Shown piece after piece: positions 36,435 through 47,892 of a DNA stretch of 64,000 nucleotides. The DNA is taken from positions 558,001 through 622,000 of the forward strand of contig CAWBQT010000003.1 of NCBI GenBank assembly GCA_963790875.1. The letters are read 5' to 3'. The translations under genes and the position numbers were made by a program. The stretch's first letter is position 1, and each line of letters opens with the position of its first letter. The notes under the pieces were generated by a model, which was not told where the DNA came from, did not search any database, and was given only the letters and a program-made list of their open reading frames with translations. This DNA is from AP-15 sp963790875 (GTDB taxonomy: Bacteria > Pseudomonadota > Alphaproteobacteria > ATCC43930 > CGMCC-115725).

Positions 36435-37287
36435 ATGACTGTGATCTTCGAGCGCCAGGTCGCCGGATCCGCAACCCACGCCTTGGTGATCGGCGTCGGT
36501 GGCTACCCCGAAGCCAAACCAGGCAGGGGCATCGATCCCGACTTGCGAGCCGTCCCAGATATTCCGAGCGCCGCCGACAGCGCGAAGCTTATGTGTAGCT
36601 GGCTGCTCAGCAACCAGGACGCGCTCGCGTTCCCGCTGGCAAGCCTTGAGGTTCTCATCGGCGAGGCGGCCCACCTTCCCAACACAAAACCGCACCCCTG
36701 GGTGCACACCTCTCCGATCGACGCCCCAACATTTAAGAATGTGGGGGACGCCGGCAAGGCTTGGGTGGCTCGTCTGAAGGCCCGACCTGGCGACGTAGCG
36801 CTCTTCTACGCCTGTGGGCACGGCGCTCGTCTCGGCTCCGACCCGGTGGTCCTTCCTCACCGACCTTAATGCCGATCCACTGGACCCTTGGGGGGGCTAT
36901 CTGAACCTCGGTGAGACCGCAACCGCTTTCAAGCAGCTCGGCCCGATCAAGGCCGCCTTTTTCTTCGTTGACGCCTGCCAGGAATTCTCCCCCAAGCTCG
37001 ATCTCATGAAGACCCGGGGCGGCGCTCGCTTCATCGCGCCTCTGGACGTGTTCCGGCTCCAGGAAGCACGGGAGAAGGTTGCCCTTCTCAGCGCCACGTC
37101 GGATGGCCGCCTCGCCTACGAGGGTGAGTGGAGCGAAGACAAGGCAATCAAAATTGGCCGCTTCACCCAGATCCTGACGCTGGCCTTGGACGGCGCCTCG
37201 GTACGTCTAAAGGCGGGTCGCTGGGTCGTCTATCCGGCGGGACTCTTCGAGGAGCTCAAGTTGCTTCACCGCAAGCCTGCGCCCTGA
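36435..37287 (+). CDS. caspase-family (C14) protease, one frameshift
   Basis: About 283 residues. THALVIGVGGYPEAKPG opens the caspase fold. The catalytic dyad is visible as His129 in LFYACGHGARLGSDP and Cys in AAFFFVDACQEFSPK. The frame changes at 36852-36857; dropping one base gives SDPVVLLTDLNADP. It starts 9 bases after the hydrolase gene. In bacterial conflict systems caspase-like proteases act as effectors or activators triggered by an associated sensor. No transmembrane or sensor domain is fused here, so the neighbouring pYEATS protein is the obvious candidate partner. Confidence 0.8.
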
Positions 37288-37367
37288 CTGGCGTGACAAG
37301 CCCTTCGAGCCATCCCAGCCATTGACGCCAAACGAAGATCCTGATCGTCACGGATCCGGCTCAGGCG

Positions 37368-37580
37368 ATGGCGAACTACGATGTACGTATCTTTACCAAC
37401 CCTGATCGGAACCCGCCGAGCGTCGCGGATCGTGGTGCGCGCACCGCGACGGAGTGGCTTGTCTGGGTCAATGCGAGCCTCCTTCCGCACTTTGCGGTCG
37501 CGGAGGACGGTGCGGTCTGCTATCAGGAGATGTTCGTCCCACTCAACCCGATCTTCGATCAGCGGATCCCCATCCGATGA
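37368..37580 (+). CDS. small protein in caspase operon (70 aa)
   Basis: 70 residues, MANYDVRIFTNPDRNPPSVADRG to FVPLNPIFDQRIPIR. Composition is protein-like, and its stop overlaps the ATG of the next gene (ATGA), which supports real, coupled translation. No family recognised. A role as an adaptor or inhibitor of the caspase is possible but unsupported. Confidence 0.55.
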   Translation: MANYDVRIFTNPDRNPPSVADRGARTATEWLVWVNASLLPHFAVAEDGAVCYQEMFVPLNPIFDQRIPIR

Positions 37581-39492
37581 GCACGCGACTAACTTTCGAG
37601 GCGCCTGCCGACCTGTCTGTCGGCCGCGTGACGGTGCAGAACGAGCTCGGGCTCGTCAAAGAATGGGTGGCGACGCCGGGCCAGAAGACCCTTGATGTCG
37701 AGGATGCCCGGCCGGGCGTCTATGCTGCCAAGATCGCCCCCGTCGGACAGCGGCCTCAGTCCTTCGTGTTTGAGGTCAAGCCGGGCGTCGAGAACACGGT
37801 GAGCGCCCCCCTCTTCTCGGCGCTGGTGGCCGGGGGCAACACGGCGGCGTTCTCGGGAGTCGAGGACCCCAAGTCCGCGCTAAATCTGCTACTACGGGGG
37901 GCGTGGAAGCACACGCCGGAGACCTCATCGCCCAGCCTGGAGACCTCCAAGCCCACCCCTCCGGGGGAGACAGACCTCGTCCGGTCGAAGATCTGGACGT
38001 TCACGAGAACCGAAGGCGGCGGGCACCGCTAAAATCCTCTCCATCGGGCTCGCCGAAGATGAAACGCAGGGCCCCACCGAGGGGTGGCGGCCATATTCGG
38101 GGGTCGAGCCGCGGTTGCAGTTCGAAGACAGCGGCCTCAATGTGCTTATCTCCTCATCATTCGAGGTCAAGGACCGGTATCCTCGGCTGCGCCTATACGC
38201 CGCTATCGAGGAGGTCCGCATCGAAAGCTTCATGGTTCCCCTTTTCCAGGGCGGCACGCAGATAGCGCTCCGACCCTCGCCACTAACGACGGCCGACGTC
38301 GCGATCAGAGTCATGCCGGTGGACCCAGAGCGTCGGGCTCTGGTCCGGGCGCTGCAGGCTGGCGTAGAAGAGGAGGCCGCTGCCGTGCATAACGACGTTC
38401 TGCGAGGCGGCGCCATTGAGCGTTTCGTCGAAGGCCCCGACGAGGATCCCTGGGCGGCCATGGTTTCCGCCCTGCTCACGATCCGTTTCCCGGAAGTCTT
38501 CGGCCCTAAACCTTCCAGCTGGGGGCCCCTGCTCGCCGATCGCTACACTTGGGCCTCGGACGCCCATATAATCCATGCTCGTCACTATCTGACTTACGCG
38601 CCGGAGGATGCGGGGGGGCGTGGGGAGGCGGCGCACAACGCCCTGAACGCCTTGATCAAGGGACAAAACTTGGGCGCGCCCTATTTCAGCTACTCAAACC
38701 AGCTGATGGGCGAAATGCTCGGCGGCTTGGCCGCGCTCGGGAGCCTGTACCCGGACTTGGTCGTAGGTGCCGAAGAGCAGCTGGCCAAGTGGCGCGGCGA
38801 GCGCCCGTTGCAACGCAGCGCGGGCGCGATCTTCTCCTGGCAGATGAGCGATCCCACTCTGCGCCGCTCGGGTGTGGTGGCACCCTACCGGAATACGCGC
38901 GGAAACCTGGACGAACGGTTAGCCCGCGTCATCTTCCGGGGCCAGGTTGATCTAGCGCGCATCAGTCTACTCCCAACATCCACCAAGCCTGCCCCACCCA
39001 AGGCCACTCAGGCTCACGTTCTTGCGACCACCTTTGATGCTGCAGAGCCAATCGACGGCCCCGTGGGAAAGCTTGCGTCGAGCCTGAATGAAACAAATTC
39101 GCGATCGCCAGAAGCACCTGCCCTCCAACGGCCCGTGCTGGTCAAGGATGACGCCAACAAAGGCCGGTTCGGGGGTGCAGCTAGCCGCGCTGGCTACACT
39201 TTGAGTGCGACTTTTGTGGAAACCAAGCGGAGCACTCAGGTCGAGATACTGCTGCTCGTTTGTGCCGACCGCTCGCTCCCTCCCAGTTACTCGGACGCCG
39301 TGGAGTTCTTTCTTCACTCCTCGTTCAATCCGAGCCGCCTGAAAGTTAAATTCCGAGGACATAAGGCCTCGCTGACCGTCCGGGCCGGCGGAGGCTTCAC
39401 CGTCGGCGCATGGCTTCCCGAACGGAGGGTCGAACTTGAAGTGCGATCTGGCCGAACTCCCCGATGCTCCCCGGGTCATACGCGAGCTTTAG
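37577..39492 (+). CDS. Ig-like + prokaryotic YEATS domain protein (two frameshifts)
   Basis: One protein of about 637 residues in three frame segments. The N-terminal 85 residues are a beta-sandwich-like domain (MSTRLTFEAPADLSVGRV, VFEVKPG). The middle is helical with WAAMVSALLTIRFPEVFG and QLMGEMLGGLAALGSLYPDL. The C-terminal 100 residues match the prokaryotic YEATS pattern: FGGAASRAGYTLSATF, VEFFLHSSFNPSRLKV, GGGFTVGAW. After a break near 39440 they read CDLAELPDAPRVIREL and a stop at 39490-39492, the usual YEATS ending. The other break is near 38002-38012. pYEATS modules occur in predicted caspase-linked conflict systems, as here. Confidence 0.7.
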
Positions 39493-39503
39493 TAGGGGTC
39501 GCT

Positions 39504-39703
39504 GCACGATTTGCTCAAAACTGCACGCTAAGGCGGAAATAGAACAAAATCAGTGGCTTTTCAAAAACGACCGTTTGCGAATGGAGGTGCTGCCGGACGG
39601 CGAATCCTTGGGAATTTCCTTTCAAAACGCTCGTTCGAAATCACCGCGAAAGGCAAGCGCCATCGGCACGAGCCGATGGCGTGCGATTTTGAGCAAATCG
39701 TGC
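39504..39703. mobile_element. MITE-like element with 25-bp terminal inverted repeats
   Basis: A 200-base segment whose ends are inverted copies. Left, 39504-39528, begins GCACGATTTGCTCAAAA and ends GCACGC. Right, 39679-39703, is its complement with two mismatches (TTTTGAGCAAATCGTGC). The similarity continues a few bases outward. The interior has no ORF of convincing composition but includes a 10-base hairpin, CGCCATCGGC-ACGA-GCCGATGGCG, at 39658-39681. It begins 12 bases after the pYEATS stop codon. Absence of a transposase and short length fit a non-autonomous element. Confidence 0.6.
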
Positions 39704-39886
39704 GACTACCCCCGATACAGCGTTTTAACGGCTCGCTGCGGAGTAGACGTTCTCACGTCAGAAGCCGCACGGCCGCCCGACTGGCTCAAGAAAGCCTGAC
39801 CCGGCGCCAAGAAGCGCGGGTTCAAAACGCCTATGGGCGATGTGAATCATTGTTTCCCACGTTAGGTTCGCGCCGAAGCAACCACC

Positions 39887-42059
39887 TCACGGCGTCAACG
39901 TCACGCGAAGGTGCTTCAATTCTTCGGCATTCGAAACCTGATCATCGGTGAACGCCCTCCAGATGAACCGCGCCGTCGCATTCGAGAGAACCCAGTTCAG
40001 CTGGACCGCACGACCGTGATCCGCCGGCAGGTAGAAGTGCAGGAAACGGATGAGGGAACCGCAATAATCGTCACGCGCCTGCCGCAGCAGTACCGCCGAA
40101 TGCCCGCCGCGGACGTGGTACAGTCCGACAACCGGTGCCAATATCTGCCAGGCGCTATGGTCGCTTGGGATGTACGGTGCGTCAGAGGCGTTGCCGCAGG
40201 TCATCACATCCCTGGAAGCGACGTCCGCCTCGCCGTCGCCGGTCGCCTGCACGATGATCGGTTCGACCGGTCTTCCCCGAACGGGGTGCGCCGCCAGCCA
40301 CTCGGCTAGATCGAGGGCGGTCTGCAAGCCTTCGTTCTCGAAATATCCGCCGTCGACGAGCGAGCCGACCGGCTTCCCGCCTGCGACAGGCAGCATTTCG
40401 CCGAACGGCTCGAAGATAGGGAAAGCGCGCCGTGTTGTTGATCGCCGTCGCGATCGAGATGTCGCCGCCCATCAAGGCGTGGAAGTCGCGCGCCCCGCGA
40501 AACGGCCACGGCTCCGCGTCAAGCGGGCCCGGAGCCGCGATCGGCGCGGTGATCACCCGGTTGCCGGTCGCGGCGTCGGTGCCGTTCGCGAACCAGAGCG
40601 GCATGCCCTTCCGATAGGTCCCGCTGCGGTCGGTATAGAACAGCGACAGGAACGGTTCGGCCCACTCCTCGGCCGATCCGGCATCCCCGTTTGCTCCGAC
40701 GCGGCTCCACAGGTCTTCGAAGCCGTGCTCGATCGCTTCGGCACTGTCGCCGCCGCTCGGCCGGTGGCCGACGAGCCGGTTGACCAGGGCGGCGACCGGG
40801 TCGAACGCCGAGCGCGGAATGTCGTCGAGCAGCCATCCGCCGAGCAACGGCCCGAGCGCGTCGCCCGCCAGCGGCACAGCCGCATCCCCGGCCGGACGCA
40901 AAGAGGCCAGCCCGTTTGCCCGGCATGGCAGGCTTGCGCGATCGAGCAGGGTCATTGCGCCGGCCGCCCCAAGCGAACCGCCCGAGACGCTGCTGACGGC
41001 AAACAGCGCGGGGCCGCCTTGCCGCTGCGCCTGCAGCACCTGATCCAGCACCGCGGCACCCCACAGCCCGGCGCGGGTGGCTCCTCCCGAGATGGCCACG
41101 ATGATCGGCTGCACCGGACCCGTCGGCGGCGCGCAGGCTGCCGTCCACTCTGCGAAAAGCTTGTCGAGCGGCTGGCGTTCCGCCGCGGCGCCGGGGACCA
41201 TCCGAACCGTATGGATACTGAACCAGGCAGGCACGAGAACGAACACGTAAAGGAAAAGGATACTGAGTACCGGCGGACGACGGAGCCGCAACTGCACTCG
41301 ACCGAGCCGCGCTTGAAAGGTCAGCCCATCGACGACAAAGGTTAATATTGTGAGCGGTCCGATCATCAGGCCGAGCAGGAGGACGGCGCAGCCCGGGCCA
41401 GGAAACACCGCGGCGAGCCGGTTGGGCAGACGCAGCGTGAAAGTGAACGCCTCGATCATGCCGAGCGCCAGCGGCAGCAATCCCAGTGCCAAGAGCGTCG
41501 TTGCGGGGACCGGGCCGAAGGGTGCCTGTTGCAGGAGCGCTTTCGCCCTGGCCCAGGCGCCCCGGCGAAGCCAATCGCGAAAGCCGCTGCGGGGCGCCGG
41601 CCGGAGTGCCGCCTGCCGCGCGCGGGGGCGCAGGATCGACAATATTATGGCAAGGACCCCCAGACAGGCGGCGCCGCCGACGCTCCATAGGCTGCGGTTC
41701 GCGAGCGCGATCACGACACCGATGAGAAAACTCGCGCCCAGCATGAGGCGTGGCAACCAGGTGAAAACCGTCCAATTGAAGTCGGTGCCGGCCCCCTGTC
41801 GCTGCCGATCGTCGATGCCGAACCGTGCCGCCAGTGCGGCGCGCGACCAGAACCAGGCCGAGCCGCCCAGCACGATCAATGCGAGTTGAAAGCTGACGGC
41901 CGGCCAGATGCGACCGTCATCGAGAAAGGCCAGCATGTCGTGCATCTGCGGCGGCACCGTAATCGCGATCCCGCCCACCAGAATTACAACTGCGGCGGCT
42001 CGGATCGTGCGGAGCATCGATCTCCAAGAGCGCTGCATCGATCGACCCTCCTCAGGCAT
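39887..42059 (-). CDS. membrane-anchored patatin-like phospholipase (one frameshift)
   Basis: About 723 residues. Roughly the first 310 residues contain six or more membrane helices. A patatin domain follows with the oxyanion loop IIVAISGGATRAGLWG, the nucleophile Ser in VSSVSGGSLGAAGAM, and the catalytic Asp in SLVDGGYFENEG. The frame changes near 40410-40420; dropping one base joins ARFPYL to EPFGEMLPVAGGKPVG. It is predicted to be an acyl hydrolase tethered to the inner membrane. It faces the caspase/pYEATS operon convergently across the MITE. Such proteins can be ordinary lipid enzymes or effectors of defence systems. Confidence 0.75.
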
Positions 42060-42238
42060 CTCGGCGCCACACCGGAAGCTGGGGCAGCAGCCGCACCAGT
42101 GCCTGCCGTCCCGCGCCGTCCGCTGCGTCGAGCAAGTTCAACTGATCGACGGCCCATCGAATGACGCTTGCTTCGAGCCGCTCTGCCGGCTCGCCCCTGC
42201 CGACGGGCTTGCTCCTGTGATCCGCATACCAATTCATT
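42052..42238 (-). CDS. possible small protein upstream of patatin (61 aa)
   Basis: MNWYADHRSKPVGRGEPAERLEASVIRWAVDQLNLLDAADG to RLLPQLPVWRRDA. The TGA overlaps the patatin start (ATG at 42059), consistent with translational coupling, and the helical composition is plausible. There is no good ribosome site and no recognised family, so it may be only a leader or a chance ORF. Confidence 0.35.
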
Positions 42239-42519
42239 GAAGGGAAGGGAACGCTGCCATTTACTGCTCCTGTTACGACGCTGTTAAACCATAAGATCGC
42301 CGCCGAAGATCCAGGTGGCATCGCTTGCCGTAGCGATGCGGCCAAACATCAGTCGCCAGGCATCAGAGGGGTGTGAACCAACTCACATTGCCGACGATTT
42401 TACAAGTTCCGCGTTGATGATGGGTAGCCTGAGGCTCAGGCATCTGTTTCGCAATTGATGATGAAGAGCCGCATTCGTGCTGTTGGCGGCCGAGTGCCGT
42501 GGCCCGCATTGCGGTGAGA

Positions 42520-42860
42520 CTGATCCGGCGCGCATGTCACGGGCGATCACCAGAAGATCGGTCGCATCCCGCGAGAGGCGGTCAAGGGCCGGTGATGACA
42601 ACATCACCGGGCGCGAGGGCCTTCATCAACTTTGAAGCTGCGGCCGGTCGGCGGTCGTGCCGGTGATTCTCTCGCGGAACACCGTTTTCGCACCCGGCCG
42701 CCTTGAGTTGGGCGAGCTGGCTGGTGAGGTCTTGCGCGCCGGTCGAGCCGCCGGCGTCGTCGATTTGCCCCGAGCGGTCGTGTGAGCGACCGTTGTCCGT
42801 TTAGTCGCCATAGCTGCTCTTGAAGAGCAATAGCGCATTACACGCGCGCTTTTTCCGGCG
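42520..42860 (-). pseudogene. serine recombinase (resolvase/invertase) remnant
   Basis: Leftward reading in more than one frame gives FRERITGTTADRPQL, then after a shift LMKALAPGDVV and LDRLSRDATDLLVIARDM, which are consecutive blocks of the resolvase N-terminal catalytic domain. The N-terminal serine region is unclear and the DNA-binding C-terminus is absent. Several frame changes mean it is a decayed fragment. Ends are approximate. Confidence 0.65.
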
Positions 42861-43011
42861 ATGCATTTGCACTTGGCAATCTTCGCGTTTTGCGCGAAAA
42901 TCCGCCGAACACGGGGGGATAAAATCGTGCCGGAACGAAACTTGAAGAGAATGAACGCCACCCTTCATGGCCACGCCGCGGCGATCTCAGCTTGTCTTTC
43001 GTCATGCTGGC

Positions 43012-43354
43012 AGCATGCGCTGATCGGCACGCTCACCTTTTCCTTCGCACGCATCACCGCCGCGCTCAAGATGAAGGTCGAGGATCTTCGGCCCCGCGGG
43101 CCCGGCTGGACGGTGCGCTTGCACGAAAAAGGCGGCAAGGAGCACGTGATGCCGTGTCATCATGCGCTTTCTTGCATGCCTATATCGCCGCCGCCGGCAT
43201 CACCGAGGACCGCAAGGGGCTGGTTGTTCCGCAGCGCGCCCCGGCAGAACGCCGACGCGCTGACCACCCGTCCGATCGATCAATACGCCGACCAAACTCT
43301 ACGACCGACGCGAGAACGGTTGACGCAGGACGAGGTCGAGAGGATCAGGCTTTG
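43012..43354 (+). pseudogene. tyrosine recombinase remnant, copy 2 (internal deletion)
   Basis: Begins within the catalytic domain: HALIGTLTFSFARITAALKMKVEDL and VRLHEKGGKEHVMPCHHAL are nearly the same as copy 1. After a frame change (FLHAYIAAAGITEDRKG) the region with the His-x-x-Arg motif is missing, and only a short TKLYD-type end remains before DEVERI. The core-binding domain is absent. Cannot encode an active recombinase. Confidence 0.75.
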
Positions 43355-43513
43355 GTCTGCTTGCCAAACCCGGCAACAGTCACCGAATTGGCGCCGGGCA
43401 CGACCTCGCTCGCGGCCTTCTTAGAAGCCGCTAGGACCTACCTCAACCAACCGCCCATCTGCTCGACGACAGATTGCTGAACGCCTGAACGGGCCATCAC
43501 GAGGGGGAAAACC

Positions 43514-44834
<1,321 letters not shown>

Positions 44835-44864
44835 CGAGGCGGTCTGACCTGAAAGGAGGAAGCG

Positions 44865-46373
44865 ATGGCCATGCCTCCCGATGATCTGACAGCCGTAGAC
44901 CTCGTAGCACGGAGAACCACCCGTAAAGTCTTTATCGTCATCGGCGCGCTCGTCATTCTGCTGGCGATCGCCGGGTCGTTGGGGCTGCAGATTTCGCGCA
45001 TAAATCAGCCCGTCAACTATGCGAACGACGAGGACTATTTCAAATACGGCTCGATCGGCAGCGATGTTACCAACGTGCCGTATTGGATCTTCCGGGTTAT
45101 GCCCGATGTCTGTCCGCCCGATTTGCCCGGCGGCTATGCCAGCCTAGGGGTGATCCAGGAGCCCGGGCACCTGACGCCGATCGGTTTCTCAATGCGCCGC
45201 GTTGGCCCAGTCGACATTGTCGGTCCGAATTGCGGTCTGTGCCACACCGCCTCGGTGCGCGCGACGCCGGATGCCCAGCCGATGACCGTCACCACCGGTC
45301 CTGCTCACCAGCTCGATCTGATGGGCTACTTCAAGTTCCTGTTCAAGTGCAGCCGCAGCCCCAACTTCACTGCCAGCAACCTGCTGAACGCGATAGAGAA
45401 ATACACTTCTGTCAGCTTGTTCGACCGTCTGACCTACCGCTTGATCGTGGTGCCACGCCTGAAGAAGGCCTTGCAGGAGAAGAGCAACAAATTCAACTCG
45501 ATTACCGCCCACCGTCCCGATTGGGGAACCGGCCGCGTTGACACCTTCAACCCCTACAAGGTGCTTGTATTCAACCTCGACATGACGAACGACTACTCAA
45601 TCGGCACGGCGCGTTTCATGTCGATATGGAACCAGGCGGAACAGGAGGGCATCTGGCATCACTGGGACGGCAACAACGACTCGCTCGATGAACGCAATTT
45701 CAGCGCCGCGATCGGCGCCGGCGTGACGCTCGACCCGCCGAGTTTCGACTTCGCGGGCATCGAGCGCATCAAGCAATGGCTGCTGTGGCATCCGCCGCCG
45801 CGCTACCCATTCCCGATCGACATGGCGCTTGCCACGAAGGGCAAGCCGCTGTACCAGAAGATGTGCGCCTCCTGCCATGACACGGCCGGGGAGCATTTCG
45901 GCTCGGTAACGCCGCTCGCCCAAATCGGCACCGACGCAGAGCGCGTACTCGCCTTCGACCAGGCGATGGCGGCGCGGATGAACACGATCGGCGCCGGCCA
46001 GCCTTGGGCCTTCCACCGCTTCCGATCGCTCGTCGGGTCGCCCAGGGCCGGCTACGCCAATCACTCTCTTGAGGGGATCTGGCTCCGCGCGCCCTATCTG
46101 CATAACGGCTCGGTGCCGACGTTGGACGATTTGCTGAAACCCGTCGATCAGCGACCGGTGAAGTTCTTTGTCGGAGACGATGTCTATGACCAGCAGCGGG
46201 TGGGCTTCGTCACCGACAGGCCCGACAATGCCGCCGGCACGTCGAAAGCCCCCCGCAAGTTTAGCGAATTCGACACCAAGCTGCGGGGCAACTCGAACAA
46301 GGGACACGTCTACGGCAGCGGTCTATCCGATGAGGATCGGCGTGCCCTGCTCGAATACCTCAAGACGCTGTAG
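44865..46373 (+). CDS. membrane-anchored di-heme cytochrome c (RoxA-like superfamily)
   Basis: 502 residues, RBS AAAGGAGG. A single N-terminal helix (VFIVIGALVILLAIAGSLGL) would anchor it with the bulk in the periplasm. Two c-type heme sites are present: Cys123-Cys126-His127 (CGLCH) and Cys334-Cys337-His338 (CASCH). The C-terminal run GIWLRAPYLHNGSVPTLDDLL is characteristic of the di-heme peroxidase/RoxA superfamily. RoxA cleaves rubber oxidatively, but relatives have varied or unknown roles, so the activity here is undetermined. It lies between the OYE-family gene and a small membrane protein. Confidence 0.8.
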   Translation: MAMPPDDLTAVDLVARRTTRKVFIVIGALVILLAIAGSLGLQISRINQPVNYANDEDYFKYGSIGSDVTNVPYWIFRVMPDVCPPDLPGGYASLGVIQEPGHLTPIGFSMRRVGPVDIVGPNCGLCHTASVRATPDAQPMTVTTGPAHQLDLMGYFKFLFKCSRSPNFTASNLLNAIEKYTSVSLFDRLTYRLIVVPRLKKALQEKSNKFNSITAHRPDWGTGRVDTFNPYKVLVFNLDMTNDYSIGTARFMSIWNQAEQEGIWHHWDGNNDSLDERNFSAAIGAGVTLDPPSFDFAGIERIKQWLLWHPPPRYPFPIDMALATKGKPLYQKMCASCHDTAGEHFGSVTPLAQIGTDAERVLAFDQAMAARMNTIGAGQPWAFHRFRSLVGSPRAGYANHSLEGIWLRAPYLHNGSVPTLDDLLKPVDQRPVKFFVGDDVYDQQRVGFVTDRPDNAAGTSKAPRKFSEFDTKLRGNSNKGHVYGSGLSDEDRRALLEYLKTL

Positions 46374-46394
46374 CGACGAGAGGATCAAGGCGGG

Positions 46395-46808
46395 ATGAAC
46401 GTAAACCTGCGGTTATTCACCATCGTAGTCTGGCTCGGCGTGCTGGCGAACTGGACCTTCGCCACATGGGCCATCTTCTTCAACACCTCGTCGCTGCTGG
46501 CTTTGTTGCATCTTGGCGCGGTGGCGTCGACAGTATGGATCTACAACTACTCGATCCTGCTGGCGATCTTGAGCTGCTTCTACATTCCGGCGGCGCACAA
46601 CCCCTACCGCTACCGTGCCAACGCCTGGCTGTTGGTTGTTGGGCGGCTGGTCCCGGCCAGCGCCTTCTTCATTGGCGTCGCGCTCGGCTATATGCCGGCG
46701 GGATTCGTGCGGCTCGGCATCGGTGACGCCAGCTTCGGCATTATCGAGTTCATTCTAGTGGTGCGGCTGTTCCGCGACGCGGAAATCGTCGCTCCAGCGC
46801 CGGCCTGA
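46395..46808 (+). CDS. small integral membrane protein (137 aa)
   Basis: Four predicted membrane helices: LFTIVVWLGVLANWTFATWAIFF, LLALLHLGAVASTVWIYNYSILLAILSCFYI, AWLLVVGRLVPASAFFIGVALGYM and GIIEFILVVRLF. It starts 21 bases after the di-heme cytochrome gene and probably forms a partner in that cassette. I do not recognise a named family. No metal- or heme-ligand pattern is clear apart from scattered histidines. Confidence 0.7.
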   Translation: MNVNLRLFTIVVWLGVLANWTFATWAIFFNTSSLLALLHLGAVASTVWIYNYSILLAILSCFYIPAAHNPYRYRANAWLLVVGRLVPASAFFIGVALGYMPAGFVRLGIGDASFGIIEFILVVRLFRDAEIVAPAPA

Positions 46809-46970
46809 TGTTGGGTTCCCGCAAAGCGCCGAAGCGTCTGTCCGTAGCTGCAGACCCGATGTCGAGGGGCTAATCGGCACCGGCCGACACGAGCGCAGCT
46901 GTGGACCACCCTTAACAACCAATCCCTGTCCGCTCATTCGGTGGCAAGTCCAAGAACTCAATTGTTATAT

Positions 46971-47177
46971 CTATTCCTCATATTCGATTATTTTCCTATA
47001 TATCTGACTTGTCGCTTGTTCAACGTTTTCAATTTCAGGAGATATCGACAGTTTCGTGGTCTCTTGTTGTACTTCCCCAGCAGTGGGCCTGCGTCGCAGC
47101 TCATCCCGCAGCTTATCGTAAATCGAGATAACCGCATTAGCGAATCCTCCAAATGCAAACAACAGCTGCAACGCCAT
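46971..47177 (-). CDS. possible small or truncated protein (68 aa)
   Basis: Leftward MALQLLFAFGGFANAVISIYDKLRDELRRRPTAG to SQIYRKIIEYEE has a protein-like mix of residues. The same frame stays open upstream to about 47310 without a standard start (reading ALPSEVLVAGGDEAASGV), so this may be the 3-prime end of a gene cut off by the integrase remnant. No family recognised. Confidence 0.35.
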   Translation of the reverse strand: MALQLLFAFGGFANAVISIYDKLRDELRRRPTAGEVQQETTKLSISPEIENVEQATSQIYRKIIEYEE

Positions 47178-47337
47178 TCCAATATCAAGTTGTCTCCCGC
47201 CATCGCCGACAGAATCCTCGCGCGTAGCAACCTCTCCGGCCAGAACGGCTTGTGCAACCCCGCTCGCGGCTTCATCTCCTCCTGCAACTAGTACCTCGCT
47301 TGGTAAGGCGTCAATGAGGTAGGACTAAATCACCGAA

Positions 47338-47892
47338 GGCCCGACGGCTGCTCGAAAGCATCGGCACATCGACCGTCCGCGGCCTCCGCGATCGCGCGCT
47401 TATCGGTGTCATGACCTATGCCTTTGCCCGCATCGGCGCGGTCCTCGCCATGAAGGTCGAAGACTATTATCCCACGGGCAAGCGCTGGTGGGTGCGCCTG
47501 CACGAGAAGGGCGGCAAGCGCCACGAAATGCCGGCCCACCATAGCTCGAAGCGTTCATCGACGAGTATGTCGCCGCGGCCGGCATCTGCAACGAGGGCAA
47601 AGGCCCCCTCTTCCGCTCGGCGGTCGGCAAAAGCGGGGTGCTGACCGGCAAGCCGATGAACCGAGTCGGCGCTTATCGCATGATCCGCCGGTGCACGGCC
47701 GGTGCCGGCTTCAAGATAAAGCTCGGCTGCCACGCGTTCCGCGCGACCGGCATCACCGCCTATCTCGCGGCCGGCGGCACGCTGGAGAACGCGCAGGCGA
47801 TGGCCGCGCACGAAAGCCCGCGCACCACCAAGCTGTACGACCGTACGAGCGACGCGATCACGCTCGATGAGGTCGAGAGGATCACGATATGA
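47338..47892 (+). pseudogene. tyrosine recombinase remnant, copy 3 (5-prime truncated, frameshifted)
   Basis: Only the catalytic domain remains: RRLLESIGTSTVRGLRDRAL, ARIGAVLAMKVEDYYP and VRLHEKGGKRHEMPAHH. A frame change near 47547 precedes LEAFIDEYVAAAGICNEGKG, GCHAFRATGITAYLAAGG, AAHESPRTTKLYDRTSD and DEVERITI. The catalytic Arg, His-x-x-Arg and Tyr are all still legible, so decay is recent, but the core-binding domain is lost. Confidence 0.8.

Noticed and set aside
39553..39951. 132-codon ORF over the MITE-like element
   Set aside because: It crosses the right inverted end and has shadow-like composition; no start site support.
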